DNA of 64,000 nucleotides from Acetivibrio sp964564015. Its GTDB lineage: Bacteria; Bacillota; Clostridia; Acetivibrionales; Acetivibrionaceae. The notes beneath the pieces are model-generated. The model did not search any database. It was given only the letters and a program-made list of their open reading frames with translations, and had not been told where the DNA came from. Both the position numbers and the translations under genes were made by a program. The stretch covers positions 92,584 to 156,583 of the forward strand of contig CAZLZR010000002.1 of the NCBI GenBank assembly GCA_964564015.1. Direction: 5' to 3'. Numbering within the stretch: position 1 is the stretch's first letter; each line of letters starts with the position of its first letter. Positions 8,603 through 18,074 of the stretch are shown here, piece by piece.

Positions 8603-9898
8603 TCACGAAGCCGATTCTTTCTTAACACTGGACTTCTTCTTGGAAGTCTTTTTCATTGACTTTTTGTTCTCGTTAATAACAATCGACGGCGTTGTATTAT
8701 TCACAACTGTGTCCCTCGTAACTATGCACTTTTCAGCATTACCCATAGTCGGAATATCGTACATAACTTCTAGCATAATCTCTTCAATTATTGCTCTAAG
8801 TCCCCTGGCACCAGTATTTCTTTCTATTGACTTTTCTGCAATAGCTTCTAGTGCACCGGTTTCAAATTCCAATTCCACTTCATCCATCTCAAACAGCTTC
8901 TGATATTGCTTTACAAGAGCATTTTTCGGCTCAGTCAATATCTGAATCAATGCTGCCTTATCAAGGGATTGCAGCGACACCAAAACCGGCAGACGTCCGA
9001 CAAACTCAGGTATAAGTCCATACTTCAACAAATCCTGAGGATAGATGTTCTTTAATATTTCTCCAACATCTATTTTCTTTTGGCTTTCGATTTTAGCTCC
9101 AAATCCCATTGACTTTTTGCCTATTCTGTTCTGAATGATCTTGTCAATACCATCAAAAGCTCCACCACAGATAAACAGTATATTAGTGGTATCTATCTGA
9201 ATAAACTCCTGATGAGGATGTTTTCTGCCGCCTTGCGGTGGCACGGAAGCAACCGTTCCTTCAAGAATCTTCAAGAGTGCCTGTTGAACCCCTTCACCGC
9301 TAACGTCTCTGGTAATTGAAGGATTCTCAGATTTCCTTGCTATCTTATCTATTTCGTCGATATAGATTATACCCTTTTCAGCCTTTTCAATATCATAGTC
9401 AGCAGCCTGTATAAGCTTCAAAAGAATATTTTCAACGTCTTCCCCTACATAACCTGCTTCTGTCAGTGATGTCGCATCGGCAATAGCAAAAGGTACATTG
9501 AGAATTTTTGCAAGTGTCTGAGCCAGCAGTGTCTTTCCAGACCCGGTAGGACCAATCATAATAATGTTGCTTTTCTGAAGTTCCACATCAGACCCTTTAA
9601 TATCAGTGTTTATCCTCTTGTAGTGGTTATAAACTGCAACAGAAAGCGACTTCTTTGCAGTTTCCTGTCCAATTACATATTGATCCAATATCTCTTTGAT
9701 TTCGACAGGTTTTGGTACGTCATTAAGTTCTGCTTCAGTTCTTGCATCTTCAAACTCTTCCTCAATTATCTCTGAACAGAGCTCAATACACTCATCGCAT
9801 ATATAAACTCCAGGTCCAGCTACCAACCTTTTAACCTGTTCTTGGGTCTTGCCACAGAAAGAGCACTTTAGTTGCTTCTTTTCATCATATCTGGACAT
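8603..9898 (-). CDS. clpX: ATP-dependent Clp protease ATP-binding subunit ClpX
   Basis: A hexameric AAA+ unfoldase that feeds substrates to ClpP. The 431 residues start with a four-cysteine zinc domain (CSFCGKT then CDECIELC, about 12-42). Walker A is GPTGSGKTLLAQ (about 114-125), Walker B is IIYIDEIDKIA, and a sensor/arginine region contains RNTGARGLRAI. The ClpP-contacting loop appears as the sequence around NRIGKKSMGFGA. The tail (KKSMKKTSKKKSSVKK) is unusually lysine/serine rich beyond the conserved end. It lies 13 bases after clpP and ends in a strong terminator, so tig-clpP-clpX forms a likely transcription unit. Confidence 0.97.
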   Translation of the reverse strand: MSRYDEKKQLKCSFCGKTQEQVKRLVAGPGVYICDECIELCSEIIEEEFEDARTEAELNDVPKPVEIKEILDQYVIGQETAKKSLSVAVYNHYKRINTDIKGSDVELQKSNIIMIGPTGSGKTLLAQTLAKILNVPFAIADATSLTEAGYVGEDVENILLKLIQAADYDIEKAEKGIIYIDEIDKIARKSENPSITRDVSGEGVQQALLKILEGTVASVPPQGGRKHPHQEFIQIDTTNILFICGGAFDGIDKIIQNRIGKKSMGFGAKIESQKKIDVGEILKNIYPQDLLKYGLIPEFVGRLPVLVSLQSLDKAALIQILTEPKNALVKQYQKLFEMDEVELEFETGALEAIAEKSIERNTGARGLRAIIEEIMLEVMYDIPTMGNAEKCIVTRDTVVNNTTPSIVINENKKSMKKTSKKKSSVKKESAS

Positions 9899-9911
9899 CC
9901 TACCACCTCGT

Positions 9912-10496
9912 TTATTTTCTTCTTTCCATTACATCGTCTACTAATCCGTAAGCTTTAGCTTCCTCTGCGGACATAAAAAAGTCTCTTTCAGTATCTGCTT
10001 CAATCTTTTCTAAAGGCTGCCCCGTTTTCTCACTCAAAATCTTGTTCAATCTGTCTCTGGTCTTGAGAATGTGCTCTGCATGTATCTTAATTTCTGTTGC
10101 CTGACCTCTGGTTCCGCCTAATGGCTGATGTATCATGATTTCACTGTTTGGTAAGGCAAATCTTTTCCCTTTGGCTCCGGCAGCTAATAAGAATGCTCCC
10201 ATACTTGCAGCCATACCAATGCATATTGTGGATACATCCGGTCTGACATATTGCATGGTGTCATATATAGCTAATCCGGCAGATACAGATCCTCCCGGGC
10301 TATTTATATAAAGCTGTATATCCTTATCAGGATCTTCAGCCTCAAGGAACAACATCTGGGCAACTACAAGGCTTGCCGTAACATCATTAACTTCATCACT
10401 TAAGAGTATTATTCTATCTTTCAGCAGCCTGGAAAAAATATCATACGAACGTTCTCCACGGTTTGTTTGTTCAACTACTACAGGTACAAGACTCAT
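9912..10496 (-). CDS. clpP: ATP-dependent Clp protease proteolytic subunit ClpP
   Basis: A serine protease that forms a 14-subunit chamber, here with ClpX encoded next door. I choose the ATG at 10496 (194 residues, starting MSLVPVVVEQTNRGERS) because AAAGGGAGG lies 10 bases upstream and the length equals the family norm; an upstream ATG at 10550 would add 18 unconserved residues. The catalytic triad is visible: Ser in GMAASMGAFL (about 98), His in IMIHQPLGG (about 123) and Asp in DTERDFFMSAEEA (about 172). The LYINSPGGSVSAG strand/loop is intact. Confidence 0.96.
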   Translation of the reverse strand: MSLVPVVVEQTNRGERSYDIFSRLLKDRIILLSDEVNDVTASLVVAQMLFLEAEDPDKDIQLYINSPGGSVSAGLAIYDTMQYVRPDVSTICIGMAASMGAFLLAAGAKGKRFALPNSEIMIHQPLGGTRGQATEIKIHAEHILKTRDRLNKILSEKTGQPLEKIEADTERDFFMSAEEAKAYGLVDDVMERRK

Positions 10497-10571
10497 AATA
10501 ATAACGCCTCCCTTTGCTCGAACTATATTCTTATTTATTTCTTCCCACAAATACTCTAAATTAAACCTATA

Positions 10572-11858
10572 TTAAGCTATTTTTGCACTTTCAACCAATA
10601 ACTCTATAGTCTTCCTGATTTTTATGGTGTCATTAATATATTGTATATCGTTTTCCTGCAAATGTTTCTTAAATTCTTCAACATCCTGCTTATAACTTTC
10701 TGCAATCTTAGCAACCTCTTGACTGAACTCATCTTCATTTGCTTGAATATTTTCTGCCTTGCAAACAGCATCAAGAACAAGCTGAGTCTTCACTTCTGCT
10801 TCAGCTCTCTTTTCAAACTGACTTCTGAAATCTATATATCCCATTCCCATAATGCTGAGATACTTTTCAAGGTCAAGCCCTTGATAACGAAGTCTCGAAT
10901 CAAAATCCTTAACCAATGTGTCAATATGTTTTTCAATCATAACGTCAGGTATTTCCACAGTTGCATTTTCATTTACTTTATTGATAACCCTGTCTTCAGT
11001 CTCATGTTTTGCTTTATGCTCCGCAGCTTCGGTAAGCTTCTTTCTTATATCCTGCTTGTACTCTTCAAAGGTATCAAATTCACTGACATCTTTTGCAAAT
11101 TCGTCATCTAATACAGGTAATTCCTTCATTTTTACATCGTTAATAATAACCTTAAAAAGAGCTGCTTTTCCGGCAAGGTCTTTATTACCGTATTCTTCAG
11201 GGAATGTTACATTAACCTCCACATCATCACCGGGTTTAGCTCCAATAAGTTGCTCTTCAAAGCCTGCAATAAAGCTTCCCGAACCAATTTCAAGATTATA
11301 ACTGCTTGCTTTTCCGCCTTCAAAGGGTACACCGTCGATAAATCCTTCAAAATCTATATCTGCTATATCACCTTTTTCGATACCTCTATCTTCAACAGTT
11401 ATCAGTCTTGCACTTTTTTCTGCTACATTATTGATTTCTTTTTCAACATCATCCTCCGTTACCAGAGCTTGTACCTTCTCAACTTCTACACCTTTATACT
11501 GTCCAAGTTCAACCTCAGGTTTAACGGTAACATCTGCCACGAAAATGAGATTCTCACCCTTTCCGATCTGTTTGATGTCAATACTTGGTCTGTCCACGGG
11601 ATGAATATCATTTTCTTCTACCGCAATATCATAAGCTTCAGAACAAACAATATTTATAGCATCTTCATAAAGGACTTCCACACCAAAATATCTTTCAACA
11701 ATATTCCTCGGTGCTTTACCTTTTCTAAATCCCGGTACATTAAATTTTTTCACATTCTTTAAATATGACTTTTGTAAACCTTCTTCAAATTTTGCCGCAT
11801 CAACTTCTATTTCAAGTTGAACAATATTCTTTTCCTTTTTTTCCACCTTAACGCTCAT
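10572..11858 (-). CDS. tig: Trigger factor
   Basis: A ribosome-bound chaperone with peptidyl-prolyl isomerase activity. The 428 residues have the N-terminal ribosome-docking signature VPGFRKGKAP (about 41-50), a central FKBP-type domain (DFEGFIDGVPFEGGKA through GFEEQLIGAKPGD) and a helical C-terminal chaperone domain. Length and domain order are normal. It is the first gene of the tig-clpP-clpX group; the start at 11858 has AGGAAAGG upstream. The promoter should lie in 11860-11990. Confidence 0.96.
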   Translation of the reverse strand: MSVKVEKKEKNIVQLEIEVDAAKFEEGLQKSYLKNVKKFNVPGFRKGKAPRNIVERYFGVEVLYEDAINIVCSEAYDIAVEENDIHPVDRPSIDIKQIGKGENLIFVADVTVKPEVELGQYKGVEVEKVQALVTEDDVEKEINNVAEKSARLITVEDRGIEKGDIADIDFEGFIDGVPFEGGKASSYNLEIGSGSFIAGFEEQLIGAKPGDDVEVNVTFPEEYGNKDLAGKAALFKVIINDVKMKELPVLDDEFAKDVSEFDTFEEYKQDIRKKLTEAAEHKAKHETEDRVINKVNENATVEIPDVMIEKHIDTLVKDFDSRLRYQGLDLEKYLSIMGMGYIDFRSQFEKRAEAEVKTQLVLDAVCKAENIQANEDEFSQEVAKIAESYKQDVEEFKKHLQENDIQYINDTIKIRKTIELLVESAKIA

Positions 11859-12102
11859 TTATAACCTTTCCTCCCATTATTTGGTTTTATATTAATAATT
11901 AATTTAGTTTCCAATTTATATGTATGACCGCGTAACCATGATGCTTTTCATACCCCGTCAGCGTACAAAAAATCAGCCACTCCATTATAACATAATATAT
12001 TTTGAAAAGCCAATATTAAGCTATAATTTTTTTCAAATTTATATTCAGGAAGAACGAAAAACAGCTCCCCATTTTCAAAGGCTAGTAATTGCCGTACTAG
12101 TG

Positions 12103-12178
12103 CCGGTTAACAAAAATAAATTCCAGAATACCGTCAAATCAAATTTTATCGTTATCCAAAGCAACAACTTATTTTTAG
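12103..12178 (+). repeat. Decayed, shortened copy of the 105-bp palindromic element
   Basis: The segment TCAAATCAAATTTTATCG followed by TTATCCAAAG matches the right half of the 8422 element with a few changes, and CCGGTTAACAAAAATA resembles the left end; the middle is deleted. It overlaps the 3' end of the metallophosphoesterase gene: the stop codon at 12175-12177 lies in the tail of the element. The rest of 11859-12102 shows no gene. Confidence 0.55.
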
Positions 12179-12879
12179 CTCAGGCTCAGTGGCTTAAAAT
12201 TTAAATAGTCGGCCGATACCAAATCAAACTTTATTCCATCAACTTCTCCCACTACCGAACTTTTAAAACCAACTCCGTGCAAGTGTCCGTATATACACCT
12301 TTTAACGTTATATTTTCCCATTACTTCCACAAATTTTGACGATTCTCTTTTTGAATTAAAGGGTGGATAATGCATCGCTACAATTATATGTCCGTCATTT
12401 GAGTTTTGTGCGGTACTTTTAAGGGATAATTCAAGTCTTAAAAGTTCTCTGTCAAATATTTTCCTGTCCTCTTCATTAAATCCGTCATCTCCCGGACACT
12501 TCCAGCCTCTGGTGCCACATAAAGTAACTCCTTCAATATCAAAACTGTTGTTATGCATAAAACTTATTGATTTAAATTCATTTACACACAAAAACTTGTT
12601 AAGTTTGCTAAGCGTTGTCCACCAGTAGTCATGATTTCCTTTTGATATTATCTTCCTACCGGGCATTTTGTCTATAAAACAGAAGTCCTCGTAAGCCTGT
12701 TCGAGGTATGTAGCCCACGAGATATCGCCCGGAATGATAACATAGTCGTTTTCACCTACCGTTTCCAACCAATTTTTCTCAAGCCTTTCCATATAATTGT
12801 ACCATCTTTCACCGAAAATATCCATGGGCTTGTCTATACTTATTGCCAGGTGAAGATCCGATATTGCAAATATTGACAT
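12175..12879 (-). CDS. Calcineurin-like metallophosphoesterase
   Basis: A 234-residue protein with all five metallophosphoesterase motifs: ISDLHL (DxH, 7-12), PGDISW (GD), SKGNHDYWW (GNHD), AMHYPPF and YGHLHG (GHxH). It is cytoplasmic, with no signal peptide. It belongs to the stand-alone predicted phosphohydrolase group; the substrate is unknown. The ATG at 12879 follows GCAGGAG. It starts 15 bases after the uvrC stop, so it is probably co-transcribed with uvrC and the EI-like gene. Its last codons (PLSLS) and stop overlap a decayed repeat copy, suggesting the original C-terminus may have been altered. Confidence 0.85.
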   Translation of the reverse strand: MSIFAISDLHLAISIDKPMDIFGERWYNYMERLEKNWLETVGENDYVIIPGDISWATYLEQAYEDFCFIDKMPGRKIISKGNHDYWWTTLSKLNKFLCVNEFKSISFMHNNSFDIEGVTLCGTRGWKCPGDDGFNEEDRKIFDRELLRLELSLKSTAQNSNDGHIIVAMHYPPFNSKRESSKFVEVMGKYNVKRCIYGHLHGVGFKSSVVGEVDGIKFDLVSADYLNFKPLSLS

Positions 12880-12894
12880 TAATTTTTACTCCTG

Positions 12895-14736
12895 CTATCT
12901 TAAATATTCAATAATTTTTCTTGCCAGTGCCGGCGTTATCCCTTCGACGGCTGTTAAATCGTCAATTTGTGCCTGTTTAATATTTTTCACAGACCCAAAG
13001 TGCTTTATTAATGCTTTTTTTCTTTTTGGTCCGATTCCTTCTATCTCATCCAGCACAGAACCTTTATACCTCTTCTTAACAAGTTTTCTGTTATATTCTA
13101 TTGCGAACCGGTGCGCTTCATCCTGTATCGATGTAATAAATCTAAGCAAATTCAGATCCTTTGACAGTTCATATTCCTTATCCTTAGATACAATTCCCCT
13201 TGTTCTATGGTTTGAATCTTTAACCATGCCTGCGACCGGTACAGTGATATTCAGCTCTTCAAGAACATCTAAAACCGAATTTACATGTCCTAATCCTCCA
13301 TCCGCCAGAATCAGATCTGGAAGCCTGCTGAATTTTGCCTGTGCAACCGATTCTTCCTTTTCCTTCCGTGCATGCATAAATCTTCTGTGTATTACCTCCT
13401 GCATGCTTGCATAGTCATTCTGAGTATCTAGTGATTTCACTTTAAATCTGCGATATTCATTTTTTGCAGGAAATCCCCCCTCAAACACCACCATAGAAGC
13501 TACTATCTCAGTACTTCCAGTATTGGAAATATCATAAGCCTCTATTCTCTGAGGCAGATTTTCCAACTCCAGAAGCTCTTTGAGCTTTTCCATACCTTCC
13601 CTTGCAAGACTTTCCTTCGTCCTTATATTATCCTTGAACTGGTTCAGTGCAATAAGTGCGTTCTGCGAAACCATCTCAACCAGCTTGAGTTTTTCGCCCT
13701 TTCTTGGCACTTTGATGTGCACCCGGGACTCCTTTTTACTGCTGAGCCATCTTTCAATTATATCTATTTCATCTATGTCTTCCTGAAGGACTATTTCCCT
13801 TGGGACGTACGCCGTACTGCTGTAAAACTGCTTAATAAAAGAAGTCATCAGCTCGCTGTCAGTCACATCCCCTGCTCCTTCGAATATAAAGTGTTCCCTT
13901 CCAATCAATTTTCCGCCTCTTATAAAAAACACCTGTACGCATGAATCTGTGGGATCTTTTGAAAACGCAATAACATCCTGATCTTCCATTGCTGTAGAAA
14001 CAATCTTCTGTTTTTGTGCAATATGTTTTAAACTGGTGATTTTATCTCTTAGAGCCGCCGCCTTTTCAAATTCCATACTTTCAGACGCTTTGGCCATATC
14101 GTTCTCCAACCTTTTTATTACCTCGTCCTGCTTCCCTCCCAAAAAACTGCATATATCATTCATCAAAGCCCTGTATTCCTGTTTGCTTACATCTCCCTGA
14201 CAGGGGCCTAAGCATTGATAAATATAATAATTAAGGCATGGACGTTGCTTTTTTGAGTCTTTTGTGAACACCTTATTGCAGGACTTAATCGGAAAAAGTT
14301 TTTTTAAGAGGTCAATGGTGTCCTTAACTGCAAACCCACTCGTATAAGGGCCAAAATACTTTGCACCATCCTTTTCCACTTTCCTTGTCGTTAATATCCT
14401 GGGGAATTCCTCATTCATTGTCACTTTGATATAAGGATAACTTTTGTCATCCTTAAGCATAATATTAAACTTCGGCCTGTATTTTTTTATAAGATTGCAC
14501 TCTAAAATCAAGGCCTCCAGCTCTGAATCGGTAACAATGTACTCAAACTTCTTGATTCTGGGAACCATTGCCTGTACCTTGGGAGTCTGGTTGGATAAAG
14601 ACTGAAAATACTGCCTTACTCTGTTTTTGAGTACAACAGCTTTTCCTATATATATGATTTCTTCATTTACATCCTTCATAATATAAACGCCCGGTTTATC
14701 GGGCAATTTCTTAAGTTCTTCCTGTATGTCAAACAT
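12895..14736 (-). CDS. uvrC: Excinuclease ABC subunit C
   Basis: Makes both incisions in nucleotide excision repair with UvrA and UvrB. The 613-residue protein has an N-terminal GIY-YIG domain (PGVYIMKD then IIYIGKA), a cysteine cluster (CNKVF, CLNYYIYQCLGPC), a UVR motif near MEFEKAAALRD, the RNase H-like C-terminal nuclease with ISNTGSTEIVASMVVF and LILADGGLGH, and tandem helix-hairpin-helix motifs (IEGIGPKRKKALIKHFG). I prefer the ATG at 14736, which gives the usual N-terminus MFDIQEELKKLPDKPG and has GCAGGATG upstream inside the end of the preceding gene; a TTG at 14760 would overlap it. uvrA and uvrB are not adjacent. Confidence 0.95.
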   Translation of the reverse strand: MFDIQEELKKLPDKPGVYIMKDVNEEIIYIGKAVVLKNRVRQYFQSLSNQTPKVQAMVPRIKKFEYIVTDSELEALILECNLIKKYRPKFNIMLKDDKSYPYIKVTMNEEFPRILTTRKVEKDGAKYFGPYTSGFAVKDTIDLLKKLFPIKSCNKVFTKDSKKQRPCLNYYIYQCLGPCQGDVSKQEYRALMNDICSFLGGKQDEVIKRLENDMAKASESMEFEKAAALRDKITSLKHIAQKQKIVSTAMEDQDVIAFSKDPTDSCVQVFFIRGGKLIGREHFIFEGAGDVTDSELMTSFIKQFYSSTAYVPREIVLQEDIDEIDIIERWLSSKKESRVHIKVPRKGEKLKLVEMVSQNALIALNQFKDNIRTKESLAREGMEKLKELLELENLPQRIEAYDISNTGSTEIVASMVVFEGGFPAKNEYRRFKVKSLDTQNDYASMQEVIHRRFMHARKEKEESVAQAKFSRLPDLILADGGLGHVNSVLDVLEELNITVPVAGMVKDSNHRTRGIVSKDKEYELSKDLNLLRFITSIQDEAHRFAIEYNRKLVKKRYKGSVLDEIEGIGPKRKKALIKHFGSVKNIKQAQIDDLTAVEGITPALARKIIEYLR

Positions 14737-14741
14737 AGGTA

Positions 14742-16460
14742 TCACATCCTGCTTATCCAATCCGACAATATTTTTTTTACTTCGCCGATCCCCTTGCTTT
14801 GAATTGCTCTTTTAGTTATTTGTGCAGCCTCATCATAACTTACTTTTCTAATCACATTATAAATATCAGCAAACGCTCCCGGAGTAATACTTAATTCCCT
14901 GATACCCAATCCCAGTAAAACGGCAACTGTCATAGGGTCTGACGCCATCTCTCCACAAATGATTACCGGCTTGTTATGAGCGTTTGCTCTGTCAACACAT
15001 AATTTAACCATTTTAATAAATTCAGGATCAAGATAATTTTCCTTTTCTATTACCGAGCACTTTCTATTAAGCCCACAAAACTGATGCAGGAGATCATTGG
15101 TTCCTAAATTTATATAGTCTGCTTCTTCAATAATATTGTCAATATCATTAACCGCAGGAATAGTCTCAACAAACGCTCCAATTTTAATTTTCATAATATT
15201 TCTGTTATCTTTAATTGAGGGCTCAGCTTCTATCCCTCTTATTATTTCCTTGACTTCCCTTATTTCCTCAACTGAATTTACCATCGGGAAAGTAATACGT
15301 ATATTCCCATAAGCTATTGCTCGTATTATGGAACGTATCTGCACTGCAAGCTCGTCCTTATGTTCAAGCGACCTTCTGATTCCTCTCGAAACTATTTTAG
15401 AAGATTCAGTATTGAGATCAAGGGTACCTGGAACTTTATCCCCGCCTATATCGACAGTTCTCAAAACCACTAATCTGTTATTCATTGCTTTTGCCATTCT
15501 TGAATAAATTGAAAACTGCTTCTTTTCGTCAGGTACTTTGGCATAGTTGATAAACAACGCTTCAGTCCTCACAAGCCCAATGCCATCAAAATTTACACTC
15601 TTTGCTATATTAAATTCCTTGATACTGCTTATACTTGCATAAAGTGAAATTTTTTGCCCATCAGCCGTAATTGCAGGTTCAATAGTTCCTAAATCTTTTA
15701 CTATATCCTGACCCTTCAATTTCTCATTATAAAATAGTAAATCCGAACCTTCCGGGTCAATTATCAGAATACCCTTGTCACAGTCAATAATAGCCTGCTT
15801 GCCTCTATATTCAATAAGTTCTTTGAAATCTATATTATTGAGCATTGGAATTCCAACACTCTTTAGAATAATTGAAGCATGTGAAAAATATCCGGCGCCC
15901 TCCTGAGCAACAACTCCTTTAACTTCCTTTTTACTGAGTATACCGGCAATAATGGGATTCAACTCTTTGACAACAACTATGTGAGATGAATCTATGTCAT
16001 CAAAATTTATTTCATTATCACCATGTATATTTCTAATAAGTCTTTTTCTTACGTCATTCAAATCAAAAATACGATGTTTGACATACTCATTGCCACTTTC
16101 CACTATGCAGTCTATATAACTCTGGATACATGAATAAATTGCCCTGTCTGCGTAATATCTTTTCTGTCTTATAGTATTTTTTATTTCTTCAAAGAAATAA
16201 CTGTCATCGAGAATTTCCTTGTAAAATTCAAAAATTCTGTTCTCTTCGTTACTAAGTATTCCTTTAAATCCATCCTTCAAATCATGGATTTCAATAAATG
16301 TCTTACAAATAGCGACTTCAAGGTCAGTAATCTGGCTTTCAATCTGAGACTCATCAATCAATCCGCGATTTACATCATAGTTTATATCTCTGACATATGT
16401 TAAATTTCCAATACCTAAGCCGCCAGACACTGGTGTCCCCTCGAATTCTATCTTTTTCAT
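14742..16460 (-). CDS. ptsP: PTS enzyme I-like phosphotransferase (divergent)
   Basis: About 572 residues from the chosen ATG at 16460, the normal EI length (N-terminus MKKIEFEGTPVSGGLGIG). An ATG at 16559 would add 33 unconserved residues; neither start has a strong RBS. The phospho-histidine loop is YFSHASI (His about 194). The PEP-binding barrel shows RTVDIGGDK, GIRRSL, FPMVNS and the catalytic cysteine in CGEMASD. Some consensus stretches are altered: GIGLVRTEALF where EI has RTEFLF, and LGTNDLLHQFCGLNRK where EI has TNDLxQYTxAxDR. The neighbouring HPr-like protein lacks His15, so the usual EI-HPr phosphotransfer cannot occur between them. No sugar permease (EII) gene is in the window. 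It is likely in one unit with the HPr-like gene and uvrC. Confidence 0.85.
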   Translation of the reverse strand: MKKIEFEGTPVSGGLGIGNLTYVRDINYDVNRGLIDESQIESQITDLEVAICKTFIEIHDLKDGFKGILSNEENRIFEFYKEILDDSYFFEEIKNTIRQKRYYADRAIYSCIQSYIDCIVESGNEYVKHRIFDLNDVRKRLIRNIHGDNEINFDDIDSSHIVVVKELNPIIAGILSKKEVKGVVAQEGAGYFSHASIILKSVGIPMLNNIDFKELIEYRGKQAIIDCDKGILIIDPEGSDLLFYNEKLKGQDIVKDLGTIEPAITADGQKISLYASISSIKEFNIAKSVNFDGIGLVRTEALFINYAKVPDEKKQFSIYSRMAKAMNNRLVVLRTVDIGGDKVPGTLDLNTESSKIVSRGIRRSLEHKDELAVQIRSIIRAIAYGNIRITFPMVNSVEEIREVKEIIRGIEAEPSIKDNRNIMKIKIGAFVETIPAVNDIDNIIEEADYINLGTNDLLHQFCGLNRKCSVIEKENYLDPEFIKMVKLCVDRANAHNKPVIICGEMASDPMTVAVLLGLGIRELSITPGAFADIYNVIRKVSYDEAAQITKRAIQSKGIGEVKKILSDWISRM

Positions 16461-16583
16461 ATATTTATACAATGGATATCCAGGAATAAATGAAATGCTA
16501 CTTCCTCTTTTTTCAGCATAGAACCTATTTGATCCTAATTTGCGATTAGCGGAAGCCATTTCATTATTTTTCCACAGCGTCCC

Positions 16584-16847
16584 TTATTCCCCCAAATCAG
16601 TTATTAAATAACTCTCCAGTTCATTAATTGCCTGTACTTCATCTTCACCTTCGGCAATTATTGTTATCTTGTTACCGCTTCCCACACCTAATGAAAGAAG
16701 CCCTAACAAGCTTTTGGCATTAGCTTTGCGTTCATCCTTTTCAACCCAGATGTTTGCTTTATAATTGGATGCTTTTTGTATAAACAATGCAGCAGGCTTA
16801 GATTCAAGACCAGGTACATTGCTAACTACTATTTCCTTTTTTACCAT
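16584..16847 (-). CDS. HPr-family protein with Glu15 and Ser46 (Crh-like)
   Basis: An 87-residue HPr fold protein. The site that is G-I/L-H-A-R-P-A in HPr reads GLESKPA here, so residue 15 is Glu and not the phosphorylated His. The regulatory serine is kept: NAKSLLGLLSLGVG places Ser at position 46. This resembles Bacillus Crh, which has Gln15 and Ser46 and serves catabolite repression via HPr kinase and CcpA, not sugar transport. I infer a regulatory role, since PTS phosphotransfer through residue 15 is impossible. The start at 16847 has TAGGAGG upstream. It is followed by the EI-like gene 123 bases downstream. Confidence 0.9.
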   Translation of the reverse strand: MVKKEIVVSNVPGLESKPAALFIQKASNYKANIWVEKDERKANAKSLLGLLSLGVGSGNKITIIAEGEDEVQAINELESYLITDLGE

Positions 16848-16950
16848 ATTGTAATATGCCTCCTAAAATTAAATTCCTTAATCAGAATTATATCAGATAA
16901 TATCCTGTAAGCAACTTAAATTTTATATTTTAGGGGACTTTTAAAGTAAT

Positions 16951-17055
16951 TTAGGTACTGTTAAAAAATAAGTTACTGCTTGAAGTAATGAAAAATTTTG
17001 ATTTTATGATCTTTTCATAATGTAAACCAGTAAGTTATTTTTTCATTATCCCTTA
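16951..17055 (-). repeat. Diverged full-length copy of the 105-bp palindromic element
   Basis: Aligned with 23183-23287 in the same orientation, both begin TTAGGTA or AGGTATG and end TTATTTTTTC-TTATCCCTTA, but many internal positions differ; the left inverted end is degraded (AGTAATGAAAAA). It fills most of the spacer between the HPr-like and VanW genes and provides the final codons and stop (AAG GGA TAA) of the VanW gene. Confidence 0.6.
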
Positions 17056-17891
17056 GTATCTTTAACTTCAAACAGTTTTACTGTAACTTTTCCATCAGAA
17101 ACTGATGCCTTAATTACTACCGGGTTACTCCGGTTGTTTACAAATTTTAAATCTGCTCCACCATATACTACAGTTGCATCTCTACCCTTTTTAACATAGC
17201 CGATACTTTTTGAGTGCCCATGGCGTTCAGTAATTTCCAACCCTGAATCCAGTGCTGCATTATAAAGAGTTGTAGCAATCTGGCATATTCCGCCACCAAC
17301 ACCATACCCCTTTTTAGATCCTTCTTCGGTTCTTACAATTATCGGTGCCTTCTCATAACCTTTCTCCCGGGTTCTCTTTCCTAGTGTGTCATTAAAAGAG
17401 AACTCCTCTTTGGGCATTAACTTTACATTGTCTATATAGTTACCTGCAACTTCAAGATTGTTCACTCTGGAATTCTGGTCATCCAATATTTCAGTACTAA
17501 AACTCCCTATCTGTACAATTTTGCTTTTTATGATTTCAGACGTTATATTGGGTTTTATTTCCTCAATAATCGGGCTTACTCTTTTATCCTGACCGGAGCT
17601 AAATATTGTGTTCAAAGTCTTATCAATATTTAACTTTTTGCCGTTACTTTCGGGTATCACTTTCCATTTTTCTTCGTCAAACAGCGCATTCTTTGGCTGA
17701 ACCTCAATAGTTTTTGAGTAGTTCTCCAGCAGGTCAACAACCTGTGACTTGGTCATTCCCGCCAAATTTTTGTCTCCAAAGTATACATTGTTATTTATCT
17801 TTTCCTCAGTATCTCCCAAGCTGCAGGATGTTAAAAAAATAATAATGAGGCAAGCAGCCAGTGATTTTAGTATTTTTGATTTTTTAACCAT
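17046..17891 (-). CDS. VanW family lipoprotein
   Basis: A 281-residue secreted protein. The chosen ATG at 17891 has GGGGAGG 8 bases upstream; an ATG at 17921 would add 10 residues. A lipoprotein signal is visible (LAACLIIIFLTSC, lipobox LTSC), so it should be tethered outside the membrane. A poorly conserved peptidoglycan-binding-4-like segment (about 35-140) is followed by the VanW domain with KEEFSFNDTLGKRT, GYGVGGGICQIATTLYNAAL and ERHGHSKSIGY. VanW proteins occur in the cell envelope; their reaction is unknown. The last codons (TKG and stop) lie in a repeat element, so the C-terminus may have been changed by its insertion. Confidence 0.85.
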   Translation of the reverse strand: MVKKSKILKSLAACLIIIFLTSCSLGDTEEKINNNVYFGDKNLAGMTKSQVVDLLENYSKTIEVQPKNALFDEEKWKVIPESNGKKLNIDKTLNTIFSSGQDKRVSPIIEEIKPNITSEIIKSKIVQIGSFSTEILDDQNSRVNNLEVAGNYIDNVKLMPKEEFSFNDTLGKRTREKGYEKAPIIVRTEEGSKKGYGVGGGICQIATTLYNAALDSGLEITERHGHSKSIGYVKKGRDATVVYGGADLKFVNNRSNPVVIKASVSDGKVTVKLFEVKDTKG

Positions 17892-18074
17892 TACATCTAC
17901 CTCCCCAAGGCTTTTTAACATTGCTAATTTTTATCCAATCAGATTACTAAAAATGCATTTTATCTGCACAAAGCCTCCTAAGCTCGAGAACCTGAACTTG
18001 TTTAACATCACAAGTGACTGCATATTTCCCGGCTGTTACTTTATAGCAATAAACTCTTCAATATTAAAGAAGGA

